This document shows, in pieces, positions 24,440 through 32,097 of a DNA stretch of 60,783 nt; the first letter of the stretch is position 1; every line of letters starts with the position of its first letter. The DNA comes from Clostridiales bacterium (lineage in GTDB: Bacteria > Bacillota > Clostridia > Christensenellales > Aristaeellaceae), in assembly GCA_004557905.1 (NCBI GenBank), contig SFFH01000018.1, forward strand, positions 1 through 60,783, in the 5' to 3' direction. A program made the translations under genes and the position numbers. Under the pieces are notes generated by a model. The model saw nothing but the letters and a program-made list of their open reading frames with translations. It was not told the origin of the DNA and ran no database searches.

Positions 24440-26422
24440 ATGAAGAAATTTCTTGCCCTGCTGCTGACCCTGCTGCTGCTGGTCATCGGCGCAGCCGGAT
24501 GCGCGCAGCAAACCCAAGCTCCGGAAACCGCTTTCACGCCCATCTCCACCGTCGCTCTGGCGCAGGAAACCCCTGTCGGAGAAGAAGCGCTCTATCAGGC
24601 CGGCACTTATGCTGCCACGGCTCGGGGACGCAACGCGGATCTTACCGTCAGCGTGACCTTCTCTGATAGCGCCATCACCGCCATCGAAGTGCTCTCCCAT
24701 GAAGAGACTCCCGGCATCGGCGACATGCCCATCGAACGCCTTCCCAAAGAGATCATCGAGTATCAGTCTCTGGCGGTCGACGCCGTCGCTTCCGCCACCA
24801 TCACCAGCGAGGCGCTGCTCACCGCGGTGGAGGACTGCGTGCGGCAGGCCGGCGGTGACGTGGACGCGCTCAAAGCGGTCGCCATCGAAAAGGAAGCAGG
24901 CGAACTGGTCACAAAGACTGCCGACGTCCTCGTGATCGGCGGCGGCGGCGCGGGCCTTGCGGCGGCGGTTGCGGCCGGTGAAAACGGCGCTTCCGTTGTC
25001 GTCGTGGAAAAAAACGCCGGTCTTGGCGGCAACACCAAGCTGGCGGGCGGCCTGATCAACGCCGCCGACCCGGAACGTCAAGCCTCCCTGCAAATGTCTG
25101 ACGCCCTCAAGGGAACCGTGCAGGAATATCTGGACATGGAACCTCACGACGAGGCTATGGCTAAATGGCAGGAAGCTGCAAAAGCCCAGTTTGAAGAATA
25201 CCTTGCCTCGGGCAGCACCTCGCTGTTCGACTCCCCTGAGTTCCACATGATCCAGACCTATGTGGACGGTGACTACTACGGCAAGCCTGAAATGATCGAA
25301 GCGCTCTGCTCCAACGCCCTTGACACCATTCACTGGATGACTGATCGCGGTCTCCAGCTGGCGGAAAAGACCAAGACCGCACAGGGCGTCCTGTGGCAGC
25401 GCGCCCATCAGGCCACGGAATACAAGAGCGGACTGGCCTTTGTCGATACCTTCGTCAAGACCATCGAGCACGAAAATCTGCCCGTGGAAATCGTCTACGA
25501 AGTCCGGGCCGAAGAGCTCATCGTTGCAAACGGCCGTGTCACCGGCGTCAAGGGAACCGACGTCAATGGAACTCCCTATGAGTTCTACGGCACGAACGGC
25601 GTTGTGCTGACCACCGGCGGCTTCGGCGCCAACGTGGAGATGCGCCAGAAATACAACAGCATCTGGGCCACCCTGGACGAAAATGTGCCCACTTCCAACA
25701 GCCCCGCCATCACTGGCGACGGCATCGTCATGGCGGAGGCCATCGGCGCCAATCTCATCGGCATGGACAAGATCCAGTTGCTTCCCGTCACCGACCCGGT
25801 CACCGGTGAACCCGGCACCCGCGTCGGAAACGGCACCAGCCCCTATGTTAACAAAGAGGGCGTCCGCTTCGTCGCAGAGGATGAACGTCGCGATGTCATG
25901 TCCGCCGCCATCCTCGAGCAGACCGATTCCGTCTGCTGGCTCATCAGCAGCCGTCCCAACAGCGAGCTGGACGAAAACGATGTCAACGCCTATGGCTACT
26001 CGCTGGAGTATCTGATTGAAGCCGGAAAGGTCTACATGGCGGACACGCTGGAGGAGCTGGCGGTTCAGAACGATCTGGATCCCCAGACTCTGGTTGACAC
26101 CATCAACAAGTTCAACGAGGCCTTTGACAAGGGTTATGATGAAGAATTCGGCCGCACGGTCTTTGATCCGAACTCCCGCATCAGCGAAGGTCCCTACTTT
26201 GCCTGCCTGCGCGCTCCCGCGGTGCACCACACCATGGGCGGCGTGGAGATCGACACCGAGACACATGTTTACAACACCAGCGGAGAAATCATTCCCGGCC
26301 TGTATGCCGCAGGCGAGGTGACTGGCGGCATCCACGGAGGCAATCGTTTGGGCGGCAACGCCATTACGGATGCCATTACCTTTGGACGCATTGCCGGACA
26401 GAACGCTGCAGCGAAGAACTGA
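24440..26422 (+). CDS. Lipoprotein FMN/FAD reductase, fumarate/urocanate reductase type
   Basis: A 660-residue lipoprotein flavoenzyme. A signal peptide ends in lipobox GAAGC (Cys21). Residues ~45-140 are an FMN-binding domain; DAVASATIT (114-122) aligns with the ApbE flavinylation motif DxxSGATxT but with the Ser-Gly pair changed to Ala-Ser, so covalent FMN on Thr120 is likely but not certain. Residues ~160 onward form the FAD_binding_2 domain: VIGGGGAGLAAAVAAG, KNAGLGGNTKLAGG, HHTMGGVEID and GLYAAGEVTGGIHGGNRLGGNAI. Relatives reduce fumarate, urocanate or other enoates at the cell surface. AGGAGG lies 6 nt before ATG. Pro codons are mostly CCC (about 16 of 24), unlike the CCG-rich neighbours, suggesting transfer. 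Confidence 0.88.
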   Translation: MKKFLALLLTLLLLVIGAAGCAQQTQAPETAFTPISTVALAQETPVGEEALYQAGTYAATARGRNADLTVSVTFSDSAITAIEVLSHEETPGIGDMPIERLPKEIIEYQSLAVDAVASATITSEALLTAVEDCVRQAGGDVDALKAVAIEKEAGELVTKTADVLVIGGGGAGLAAAVAAGENGASVVVVEKNAGLGGNTKLAGGLINAADPERQASLQMSDALKGTVQEYLDMEPHDEAMAKWQEAAKAQFEEYLASGSTSLFDSPEFHMIQTYVDGDYYGKPEMIEALCSNALDTIHWMTDRGLQLAEKTKTAQGVLWQRAHQATEYKSGLAFVDTFVKTIEHENLPVEIVYEVRAEELIVANGRVTGVKGTDVNGTPYEFYGTNGVVLTTGGFGANVEMRQKYNSIWATLDENVPTSNSPAITGDGIVMAEAIGANLIGMDKIQLLPVTDPVTGEPGTRVGNGTSPYVNKEGVRFVAEDERRDVMSAAILEQTDSVCWLISSRPNSELDENDVNAYGYSLEYLIEAGKVYMADTLEELAVQNDLDPQTLVDTINKFNEAFDKGYDEEFGRTVFDPNSRISEGPYFACLRAPAVHHTMGGVEIDTETHVYNTSGEIIPGLYAAGEVTGGIHGGNRLGGNAITDAITFGRIAGQNAAAKN

Positions 26423-26451
26423 CCGTTCTTTTCTGCTCAACCACGCATGAT

Positions 26452-26488
26452 AAGAAGCTCCCCAAAAGAATCGGGGAGCTTCTTTTTT
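26452..26488 (+). terminator. Intrinsic terminator of the flavoprotein gene
   Basis: AAGAAGCTCCCC / GGGGAGCTTCTT stem with a T run. Confidence 0.9.
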
Positions 26489-26680
26489 GCCTCATCCATG
26501 ACGAGTCTTCGCATTCCGTTAGACTTGCAGCAAACAAAAATGAGGGAAGCGGCAGCGTGATGTGGTCTTCTATCGATGAATCAAATAGCCCCCATACGTT
26601 CAGCCTTATGCCTTTTGTTTAAAAAATATCGGGCGGGATTGCGTACTCGTGACAGAAATGTGAATTTCTTGTAGAATATC
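26489..26680. other. AT-richer spacer upstream of pckA, no gene seen
   Basis: No reading frame with a credible start or family resemblance was found. A minus-strand frame (26581-26856) crosses it but has no Shine-Dalgarno and overlaps the pckA start. The base composition is more AT-rich than the flanks. Confidence 0.5.
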
Positions 26681-26715
26681 TTGATTTTGCCAGGACAGTG
26701 GTGTATCATATACAC
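26681..26715 (+). promoter_or_regulatory. pckA promoter with operator-like palindrome
   Basis: TTGATT (26681-26686), 17-bp spacer, TATCAT (26704-26709). The palindrome GTGTAT-CAT-ATACAC (26701-26715) covers the -10 hexamer, which is a position where a repressor would block transcription. About 107 nt of leader follows before the start codon. Confidence 0.5.
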
Positions 26716-26821
26716 TGTATCATGAGGGTACAGGGGCTTGATAAAAGACAGCCTGTATTCCGTATCTGTGGAATCATCAGACATGATGACCATTGTTTTG
26801 AAGGAAAGAGGTAGCGTGCAA

Positions 26822-28426
26822 ATGGCTAAGATTGATCTGACCAAGTACGGCATCACCGACGCGACGGAGATTGTCTACAATCCGTCTTACGAGATGCTCT
26901 TCGAAGAGGAGACCAAGCCGGAGCTGGAGGGCTTCGACAAGGGTCAGGTGACTGAGCTGGACACCGTGAACGTCATGACCGGCATCTACACCGGCCGTTC
27001 CCCCAAGGATAAGTTCATCGTCATGGACGAGAACTCCAAGGACACCGTGTGGTGGACCTCCGACGCGTTCAAGAACGACAACCATCCGATGACCCAGGAG
27101 ACCTGGAAGACTGTTAAGGATCTCGCAATCAAGCAGCTGACCGGCAAGCGCCTGTTCGTCGTGGATGCCTTCTGCGGCGCCAACAAGGACACCCGCATGG
27201 CTATCCGCTTCATCATGGAGGTTGCCTGGCAGGCCCACTTCGTGAAGAACATGTTCATCGTGCCGACTGAGGAAGAGCTCGCCAACTTCGAGCCGGACTT
27301 CGTCGTCTACAACGCCTCCAAGGCGAAGGTGGAGAACTACAAGGAGCTGGGCCTCAACTCCGAAACCTGCGTGGCCTTTAACATCACCTCCCGTGAGCAG
27401 GTCATCCTGAACACCTGGTACGGCGGCGAGATGAAGAAGGGTATGTTCTCCATGATGAACTACTACCTGCCGCTCAAGGGCATCGCGGCCATGCACTGCT
27501 CCGCCAACACCGACATGAACGGCGAGAACACCGCGCTGTTCTTCGGCCTCTCCGGCACCGGCAAGACCACCCTGTCCACCGACCCGAAGCGCCTGCTGAT
27601 CGGCGACGACGAGCACGGCTGGGATGACAATGGCGTCTTCAACTTCGAGGGCGGCTGCTACGCGAAGGTCATCGGCCTGGACAAGGAGTCCGAGCCGGAC
27701 ATCTACAACGCCATCAAGCGCAACGCGCTGCTGGAGAACGTGACCGTGGATGCCGAGGGCAAGATCGACTTCGACGACAAGTCCGTCACCGAGAACACCC
27801 GCGTGTCCTATCCGATCAGCCACATCAAGAACATCGTCCGCCCGATCTCCGCTGCGCCGGCTGCGAAGAACGTCATCTTCCTGTCCGCTGACGCGTTCGG
27901 CGTGCTCCCGCCGGTCTCCATCCTGACCCCGGAGCAGGCGAAGTACTACTTCCTGTCCGGCTTCACCGCGAAGCTGGCCGGCACCGAGCGCGGCATCACC
28001 GAGCCGACCCCGACCTTCTCCGCGTGCTTCGGCCAGGCCTTCCTGGAGCTGCACCCGACCAAGTACGGCGAGGAGCTCGTCAAGAAGATGGAAGCCAACG
28101 GCGCGAAGGCCTACCTGGTCAACACCGGCTGGAATGGCACCGGCAAGCGCATCACCATCAAGGATACCCGCGGCATCATCGACGCGATCCTGAGCGGCGA
28201 TATCCTCAAGGCCGAGACCAAGACCATCCCGATGTTCAACCTCGAGGTTCCGACCTCCCTGCCGGGCGTCAATCCGGCGATCCTCGACCCGCGCGACACC
28301 TACGCCGACGCTTCCGAGTGGGAGACCAAGGCGAAGGATCTGGCCGGCCGCTTCATCAAGAACTTTGTGAAGTACACCGGCAATGACGAGGGCAAGTCCC
28401 TGGTCGCCGCTGGCCCGCAGCTGTAA
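26822..28426 (+). CDS. pckA: ATP-dependent phosphoenolpyruvate carboxykinase
   Basis: A 534-residue PEPCK, catalysing oxaloacetate + ATP to PEP + CO2 + ADP; in anaerobes it often runs toward oxaloacetate to fix CO2 and save ATP on the way to succinate. Clear motifs: YTGRSPKDKF (substrate Arg), WYGGEMKKGMF (Mn-binding Lys), P-loop GLSGTGKTTLS, kinase-2 LIGDDEHGWDD and TPTFSACFG region. Length matches the ATP-using class. Start at ATG 26822 behind AAAGAGG; the frame is open 28 codons upstream but without an RBS. Codon use is strongly CCG/ACC-type, typical of high expression. Monocistronic. Confidence 0.97.
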   Translation: MAKIDLTKYGITDATEIVYNPSYEMLFEEETKPELEGFDKGQVTELDTVNVMTGIYTGRSPKDKFIVMDENSKDTVWWTSDAFKNDNHPMTQETWKTVKDLAIKQLTGKRLFVVDAFCGANKDTRMAIRFIMEVAWQAHFVKNMFIVPTEEELANFEPDFVVYNASKAKVENYKELGLNSETCVAFNITSREQVILNTWYGGEMKKGMFSMMNYYLPLKGIAAMHCSANTDMNGENTALFFGLSGTGKTTLSTDPKRLLIGDDEHGWDDNGVFNFEGGCYAKVIGLDKESEPDIYNAIKRNALLENVTVDAEGKIDFDDKSVTENTRVSYPISHIKNIVRPISAAPAAKNVIFLSADAFGVLPPVSILTPEQAKYYFLSGFTAKLAGTERGITEPTPTFSACFGQAFLELHPTKYGEELVKKMEANGAKAYLVNTGWNGTGKRITIKDTRGIIDAILSGDILKAETKTIPMFNLEVPTSLPGVNPAILDPRDTYADASEWETKAKDLAGRFIKNFVKYTGNDEGKSLVAAGPQL

Positions 28427-28445
28427 TTCAGATCACCATCATAGA

Positions 28446-28477
28446 AGCCCGACAGAGAAATCTGCCGGGTTTCTTTT
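28446..28477 (+). terminator. pckA terminator
   Basis: GAAGCCCGACAGA / TCTGCCGGGTTTC stem with wobble pairs and a T run. Confidence 0.8.
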
Positions 28478-28544
28478 GCTGTCATGAGGAATATGTTGTA
28501 TTTTGGCTTTGGATGCGCATTTTCGCCGAACTTGACTCAGTGGA

Positions 28545-28574
28545 TTGCCAGCGGGGCAGGATTTATGGTATAAT
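28545..28574 (+). promoter_or_regulatory. uxuA promoter
   Basis: TTGCCA (28545-28550), 18-bp spacer, TATAAT (28569-28574). Confidence 0.65.
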
Positions 28575-28605
28575 CGCCTCAACTACAATGATCCGCTTAG
28601 CTTCT

Positions 28606-28626
28606 AGGAGGATCAAGTTCATGTGA
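28606..28626 (+). promoter_or_regulatory. Start-stop mini-ORF in the uxuA leader
   Basis: A strong AGGAGG (28606-28611) is placed 9 nt before ATG-TGA (28621-28626), a start codon directly followed by a stop. uxuA has its own AGGAGG (28628-28633) and ATG only 14 nt after that stop. Ribosomes initiating on the minimal frame would sit on the uxuA initiation region. Confidence 0.4.
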
Positions 28627-28640
28627 TAGGAGGAATTCTT

Positions 28641-29729
28641 ATGCCGATGCAGATGGGTTTCCGTTGGTACGGCGAAGGCAATGACAAGATCAGCCTTTCC
28701 GATATCAAGCAGATTCCCGGCGTCACCAGCATCGTGTGGGCGCTTCACAACAAGATGCCCGGCGAAATCTGGACCGTCGAAGAAATCGCTGAAGTGCAGA
28801 AGCAGCTGGAGCCGTACGGCTTCAACATGGATGTTGTCGAGTCCGTCAACGTGCATGACGACATCAAGATCGGTCTGCCGACCCGCGACAAGTACATCGA
28901 GAACTACAAGCAGTGCATCCGCAACCTGTCCAAGTTTGGCGTCAAGGTGATCTGCTACAACTTCATGCCGATCTTTGACTGGACCCGCACCGATCTCTTC
29001 CACCCGGTCGGCGACGGCTCGACTGCGCTCTTCTATCAGAAGGATATGATCCAGAATGATTACAAGGCCATGGCGGATTATATCATGAGCTTCACCGAGA
29101 AGTACAACATGACCTTCCCGGGCTGGGAGCCGGAGCGCATGGCGAAGCTGGACGAGCTGTTCAAGGCTTATGCCGGCGTCGATCATGAGAAGCTCTGGGC
29201 GAACCTGAAGTACTTCCTCGAGGCGATCATGCCCACCTGCGAGGAGTGCGACATCAAGATGGCCATCCACATGGATGATCCGCCGTGGGATATCTTCGGC
29301 CTGCCGCGTCTGCTGACCAGCGCGGAGAACATCGACCGTTTCCTCAAGATGGTCGACAATCCGTACAACTGTCTCACGCTGTGCTCCGGTTCTCTGAACG
29401 CGGACCCGAAGAACAATGTCGCCGACATCGTCCGCAAGCACTGCGACCGCATCGCCTTTGCGCACATCCGCAACGTCAAGCACTTCGAGAACGGCGACTT
29501 CTCCGAGGCCAGCCACCGCGACTGCGACGGCGATACCGGCATCCTGGACATCCTCAAGGCCTATCATGACTGCGGCTACGAGGGCTACATCCGTCCGGAC
29601 CACGGCCGTCAGCTCTGGGGCGAGGGCCCGGGCAGCTGCCGTCCGGGCTACGGCCTGTATGACCGCGCGCTGGGCATCATGTACATGCTGGGCGTGTGGG
29701 ACATGCTCGACAAGCTCGAGGGCAAGTAA
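28641..29729 (+). CDS. uxuA: Mannonate dehydratase
   Basis: A 362-residue UxuA, which dehydrates D-mannonate to 2-keto-3-deoxygluconate in hexuronate breakdown. MQMGFRWYGEGNDKISLSDI and IPGVTSIVWALHN are the standard N-terminal signatures. Later MAIHMDDPPWDIFGLPR and CSGSL, AFAHIRNVKH and GYIRPDHGRQLWGE carry the metal-binding His, Cys and Asp/His residues of the TIM-barrel active site. Start at ATG 28641 with AGGAGG 7 nt upstream. Monocistronic. Its usual partner, fructuronate reductase (UxuB), may be the partial gene 30 kb away at the right edge. Confidence 0.96.
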   Translation: MPMQMGFRWYGEGNDKISLSDIKQIPGVTSIVWALHNKMPGEIWTVEEIAEVQKQLEPYGFNMDVVESVNVHDDIKIGLPTRDKYIENYKQCIRNLSKFGVKVICYNFMPIFDWTRTDLFHPVGDGSTALFYQKDMIQNDYKAMADYIMSFTEKYNMTFPGWEPERMAKLDELFKAYAGVDHEKLWANLKYFLEAIMPTCEECDIKMAIHMDDPPWDIFGLPRLLTSAENIDRFLKMVDNPYNCLTLCSGSLNADPKNNVADIVRKHCDRIAFAHIRNVKHFENGDFSEASHRDCDGDTGILDILKAYHDCGYEGYIRPDHGRQLWGEGPGSCRPGYGLYDRALGIMYMLGVWDMLDKLEGK

Positions 29730-29741
29730 ACCGCATCAAGA

Positions 29742-29776
29742 AAGACCATCGGCGAAGAACCGATGGTCTTGTTTTT
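29742..29776. terminator. Terminator between uxuA and convergent TIM-barrel gene
   Basis: AGACCATCGG / CCGATGGTCT 10-bp stem followed by TGTTTTT; also A-rich on the other side. Confidence 0.85.
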
Positions 29777-29794
29777 ATGCCATTGCGGGATTGC

Positions 29795-30709
29795 TTAAAT
29801 CACAAACTGCTCCATGTAGCGCTTGGAGAGACGAAGGGAATCGAGCACCTTCTCGCGGCTTCCCTCGAACGCGCGGTCCTCGACCTCGATGCAGGTATAG
29901 CCGTCGTAGCCGATGTCGGTGAGGGCGGACACGTACTTGCCCCAGTCGACGTCGCCCAGACCCGGAAGCTTCGGGCTCATGAAGTCGAGCGGATAGGCCA
30001 TGATGCCGACCTCGCGCAGCTTGTCCGGATAGAGCTTGATGTCCTTGTAGTGGACGTGGAAGATCTTGTCCTTGAACTCGTAGAGCGGGCGGATGTAATC
30101 GATCATCTGCCAGACGAAGTGGGACGGATCGTAGTTGATGCCCAGATTCGGGGAGGGGAGAATCTCAAACACCTTGCGCCAGATGGCGGGGGTGGTCATC
30201 AGGTTCTGTCCGCCCGGCCACTGATCGCGGCCAAAGAGCATCGGGCAGTTCTCGATGGCGATCTTCACGCCCTTTTCCTCGGCGAGGGCGATGATCGGCG
30301 GCCAGATTTCCTTCACCAGCTCGAGGTTCTCCTCGACGGACTTCGTCTGGTCACGGCCGATGAATGTGGTGACCATGTTCACGCCGAGCCTAGCGCTGGC
30401 GCAGATGACCTTCTTGAGATGCGCCACGGCCGCCTCGCGCTTCTCCAGGTTGCCATCCATGGTATTGGGGTAGAACGCCAGAGAGGAAATCTCCACGTTC
30501 TTCTTCGCGCAATAATCCTTGATGTAAGCGACCTTCTCGTCGGTCAGCTCGTCCGCGTTGATGTGGCTCACGCCCGCATAGCGGCGTTCCGCCTTGCCGC
30601 AGGGCCAGCAGGCGACCTCCACACAGGCATAGCCCATCTCGCTGGCGGTGTCGATCATCTCCTCGAACGTCCAGCCGTCCAGAATCGCGCTGACAAAACC
30701 GAGTTTCAT
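29795..30709 (-). CDS. Sugar isomerase/epimerase-like TIM-barrel protein (first)
   Basis: A 304-residue protein of the xylose isomerase-like/AP endonuclease 2 TIM-barrel superfamily. The start MKLGFVSAILDGWTFEEMIDTASEMGYACVEV, the metal-ligand segments IAIENCP, LGINYDPSHFVWQ, FHVHYKDIK and the last TCIEVEDR are in the expected order (Glu, Asp, His, His, Glu). Members isomerise, epimerise or dehydrate sugars and, in some operons, act on 3-keto-glycosides. Start at the second ATG (30709), 7 nt after AAGGAGG. It follows the LacI gene by 51 nt on the same strand and is divergent from the ABC sugar operon. Substrate unknown. Confidence 0.85.
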   Translation of the reverse strand: MKLGFVSAILDGWTFEEMIDTASEMGYACVEVACWPCGKAERRYAGVSHINADELTDEKVAYIKDYCAKKNVEISSLAFYPNTMDGNLEKREAAVAHLKKVICASARLGVNMVTTFIGRDQTKSVEENLELVKEIWPPIIALAEEKGVKIAIENCPMLFGRDQWPGGQNLMTTPAIWRKVFEILPSPNLGINYDPSHFVWQMIDYIRPLYEFKDKIFHVHYKDIKLYPDKLREVGIMAYPLDFMSPKLPGLGDVDWGKYVSALTDIGYDGYTCIEVEDRAFEGSREKVLDSLRLSKRYMEQFVI

Positions 30710-30760
30710 GTTCATTCCTCCTTGTGAACTCTATCATCGGCAGGCACGTCGCCTGCAAAA

Positions 30761-31762
30761 TTACACGGAATCGCGCAGCACCAGCTCGGTCTTGAGCAGG
30801 AACTGCTTGGGCTCATCGGACGCGGGGCTGACCATGCGTTCGGCGAGCACCTCCATGGCCATGTAGCCCAGCTGGAAGCGGGGAAGGTTGACGCTTGTGA
30901 CGCTGGGATGGTGCATCTGCGAGATGTAGGTGTTGTCAAAGCTGATCAGCGCCAGGTCCTGCGGAATGGATAGGCCGGCCATCACGGCGGCCTTGACCAC
31001 AGCGGCGGCGTACATGTCGCTGGCGGCGAGAATCGCGTCGGGGCGCTCCTTGGCCAGCAGCATCTGCTGGGCGACGGCCATGGAGCTGTCAAAGCCCATC
31101 TCGGTCACGTTGGCCTCCAGCAGCGGATCGACGGGATAGCCAGCCTGGCGCAGCGCTTCCTCATAACCCTGACGGCGATGGCGCGCGTATTTGTATTTTT
31201 CCGGTCCGTTGATGAGCGCGATGCGCCTGCGCCCGGCGCGCAGCAGCGTCTCGGTGGCGCTGCGCGCGGCGGAGATATCGTCGACGCCCACATACGGCAG
31301 CGGGCTGTCCTCGTTGTATTCGGCACATTGTACCAGCGGGGCGAGCAGGTTAAGCTCGTCGAGCACGGCGCGCTGCGTCACGGGGGAGAGCAGGATGAGG
31401 CCACAGGCGTTGGTCATGCGCAGCAGCGCGGCCAGCTGCGAGGCATGGCGCTCGACATTGCCCTCTGGATAAAGCAGCACATCGAGGCTGTGGGATTTGG
31501 CCGAGGTCTGCAGGCCGAGAATGATCTCGGCATAGAAGGGGTTGGAGAGATTGGGCAGCACGGCAATGACTAGCTGATTGACGCGCCCGGCAGCGGGCTG
31601 CTCGCGCAGGTAGCCCAGCGCGTCCATCGCCTCGGTGACCTTCTGCGCAGTGGACAGGCGCACGGCGGCGCTGTCGTTGAGCACCCGCGAAACGGTGGCA
31701 ATGGAGACGCCGGCCTGGCGCGCGACGTCCTTGATCGTCGGTTCCGATCCCTTTTTCTTCAT
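30761..31762 (-). CDS. LacI family transcriptional regulator
   Basis: A 333-residue LacI/GalR regulator. Residues ~9-28 form the HTH (TIKDVARQAGVSIATVSRVLN) and hinge LGYLREQPA follows. The C-terminal sugar-binding domain shows VIAVLPNLSNPFYAEIILGLQ, INGPEKYKYARHRRQGYEEAL, DAILAASDMYAAA and LALISFDNT. It probably controls the divergent ABC/oxidoreductase operon and its own unit. The sequence AATGTAAAC occurs both at its own -35 (31818-31826) and upstream of the divergent promoter (31920-31928), a candidate operator. Confidence 0.92.
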   Translation of the reverse strand: MKKKGSEPTIKDVARQAGVSIATVSRVLNDSAAVRLSTAQKVTEAMDALGYLREQPAAGRVNQLVIAVLPNLSNPFYAEIILGLQTSAKSHSLDVLLYPEGNVERHASQLAALLRMTNACGLILLSPVTQRAVLDELNLLAPLVQCAEYNEDSPLPYVGVDDISAARSATETLLRAGRRRIALINGPEKYKYARHRRQGYEEALRQAGYPVDPLLEANVTEMGFDSSMAVAQQMLLAKERPDAILAASDMYAAAVVKAAVMAGLSIPQDLALISFDNTYISQMHHPSVTSVNLPRFQLGYMAMEVLAERMVSPASDEPKQFLLKTELVLRDSV

Positions 31763-31795
31763 CGCCGCGCCCGCCTTTCCCGATAGGTTGAGTCT

Positions 31796-31825
31796 ATTAT
31801 AGCATCAAATGAAGGCGAATGTAAA
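31796..31825 (-). promoter_or_regulatory. Promoter of lacI-type gene
   Basis: On the minus strand, TTTACA (31820-31825), 18-bp spacer, TATAAT (31796-31801). The -35 overlaps one AATGTAAAC copy. Confidence 0.65.
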
Positions 31826-31951
31826 CCGTGTCAAACCGGCGATGATAAATTTTCATTGCGCCTGCTTGATAAACGCGATGAGACGGAGAAGATGGCGGGA
31901 AAAAGTGAGCGGCATAAGGAAATGTAAACTTATGAAAACGAATCATACGAA

Positions 31952-31980
31952 TTGACAAAGCCGTATCGGCATGCTATCAT
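31952..31980 (+). promoter_or_regulatory. Promoter of the ABC sugar/oxidoreductase operon
   Basis: TTGACA (31952-31957), 17-bp spacer, TATCAT (31975-31980). The 117-nt leader that follows shows no recognised riboswitch. Second AATGTAAAC copy lies 24 bp upstream. Confidence 0.7.
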
Positions 31981-32097
31981 ACTCTTAGCGCATGTGAACA
32001 AACAAAGCACGGTTCCTCTGTGTAATTTGTTTGCTCACGGCAGGCCGTTCCGGGGCGGATACCGGAAGAAAACAACTTTTTTAAGGAGGAAACTGTT

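Noticed and set aside
23588..26500. Second attachment-site copy of the tRNA-Ser 3' end
   Set aside because: I looked for a repeat of the CTCTCCGCCA end downstream of the integrase remnant and did not see one, so the element's far boundary is undefined.
26581..26856. Possible 91-residue minus-strand gene upstream of pckA
   Set aside because: Weak start without a Shine-Dalgarno, no recognisable domain, and it overlaps the pckA promoter and start.
31929..31945. CcpA cre site near ATGAAAACGAATCAT
   Set aside because: Only the left half matches the cre consensus; the right half fails at three positions.
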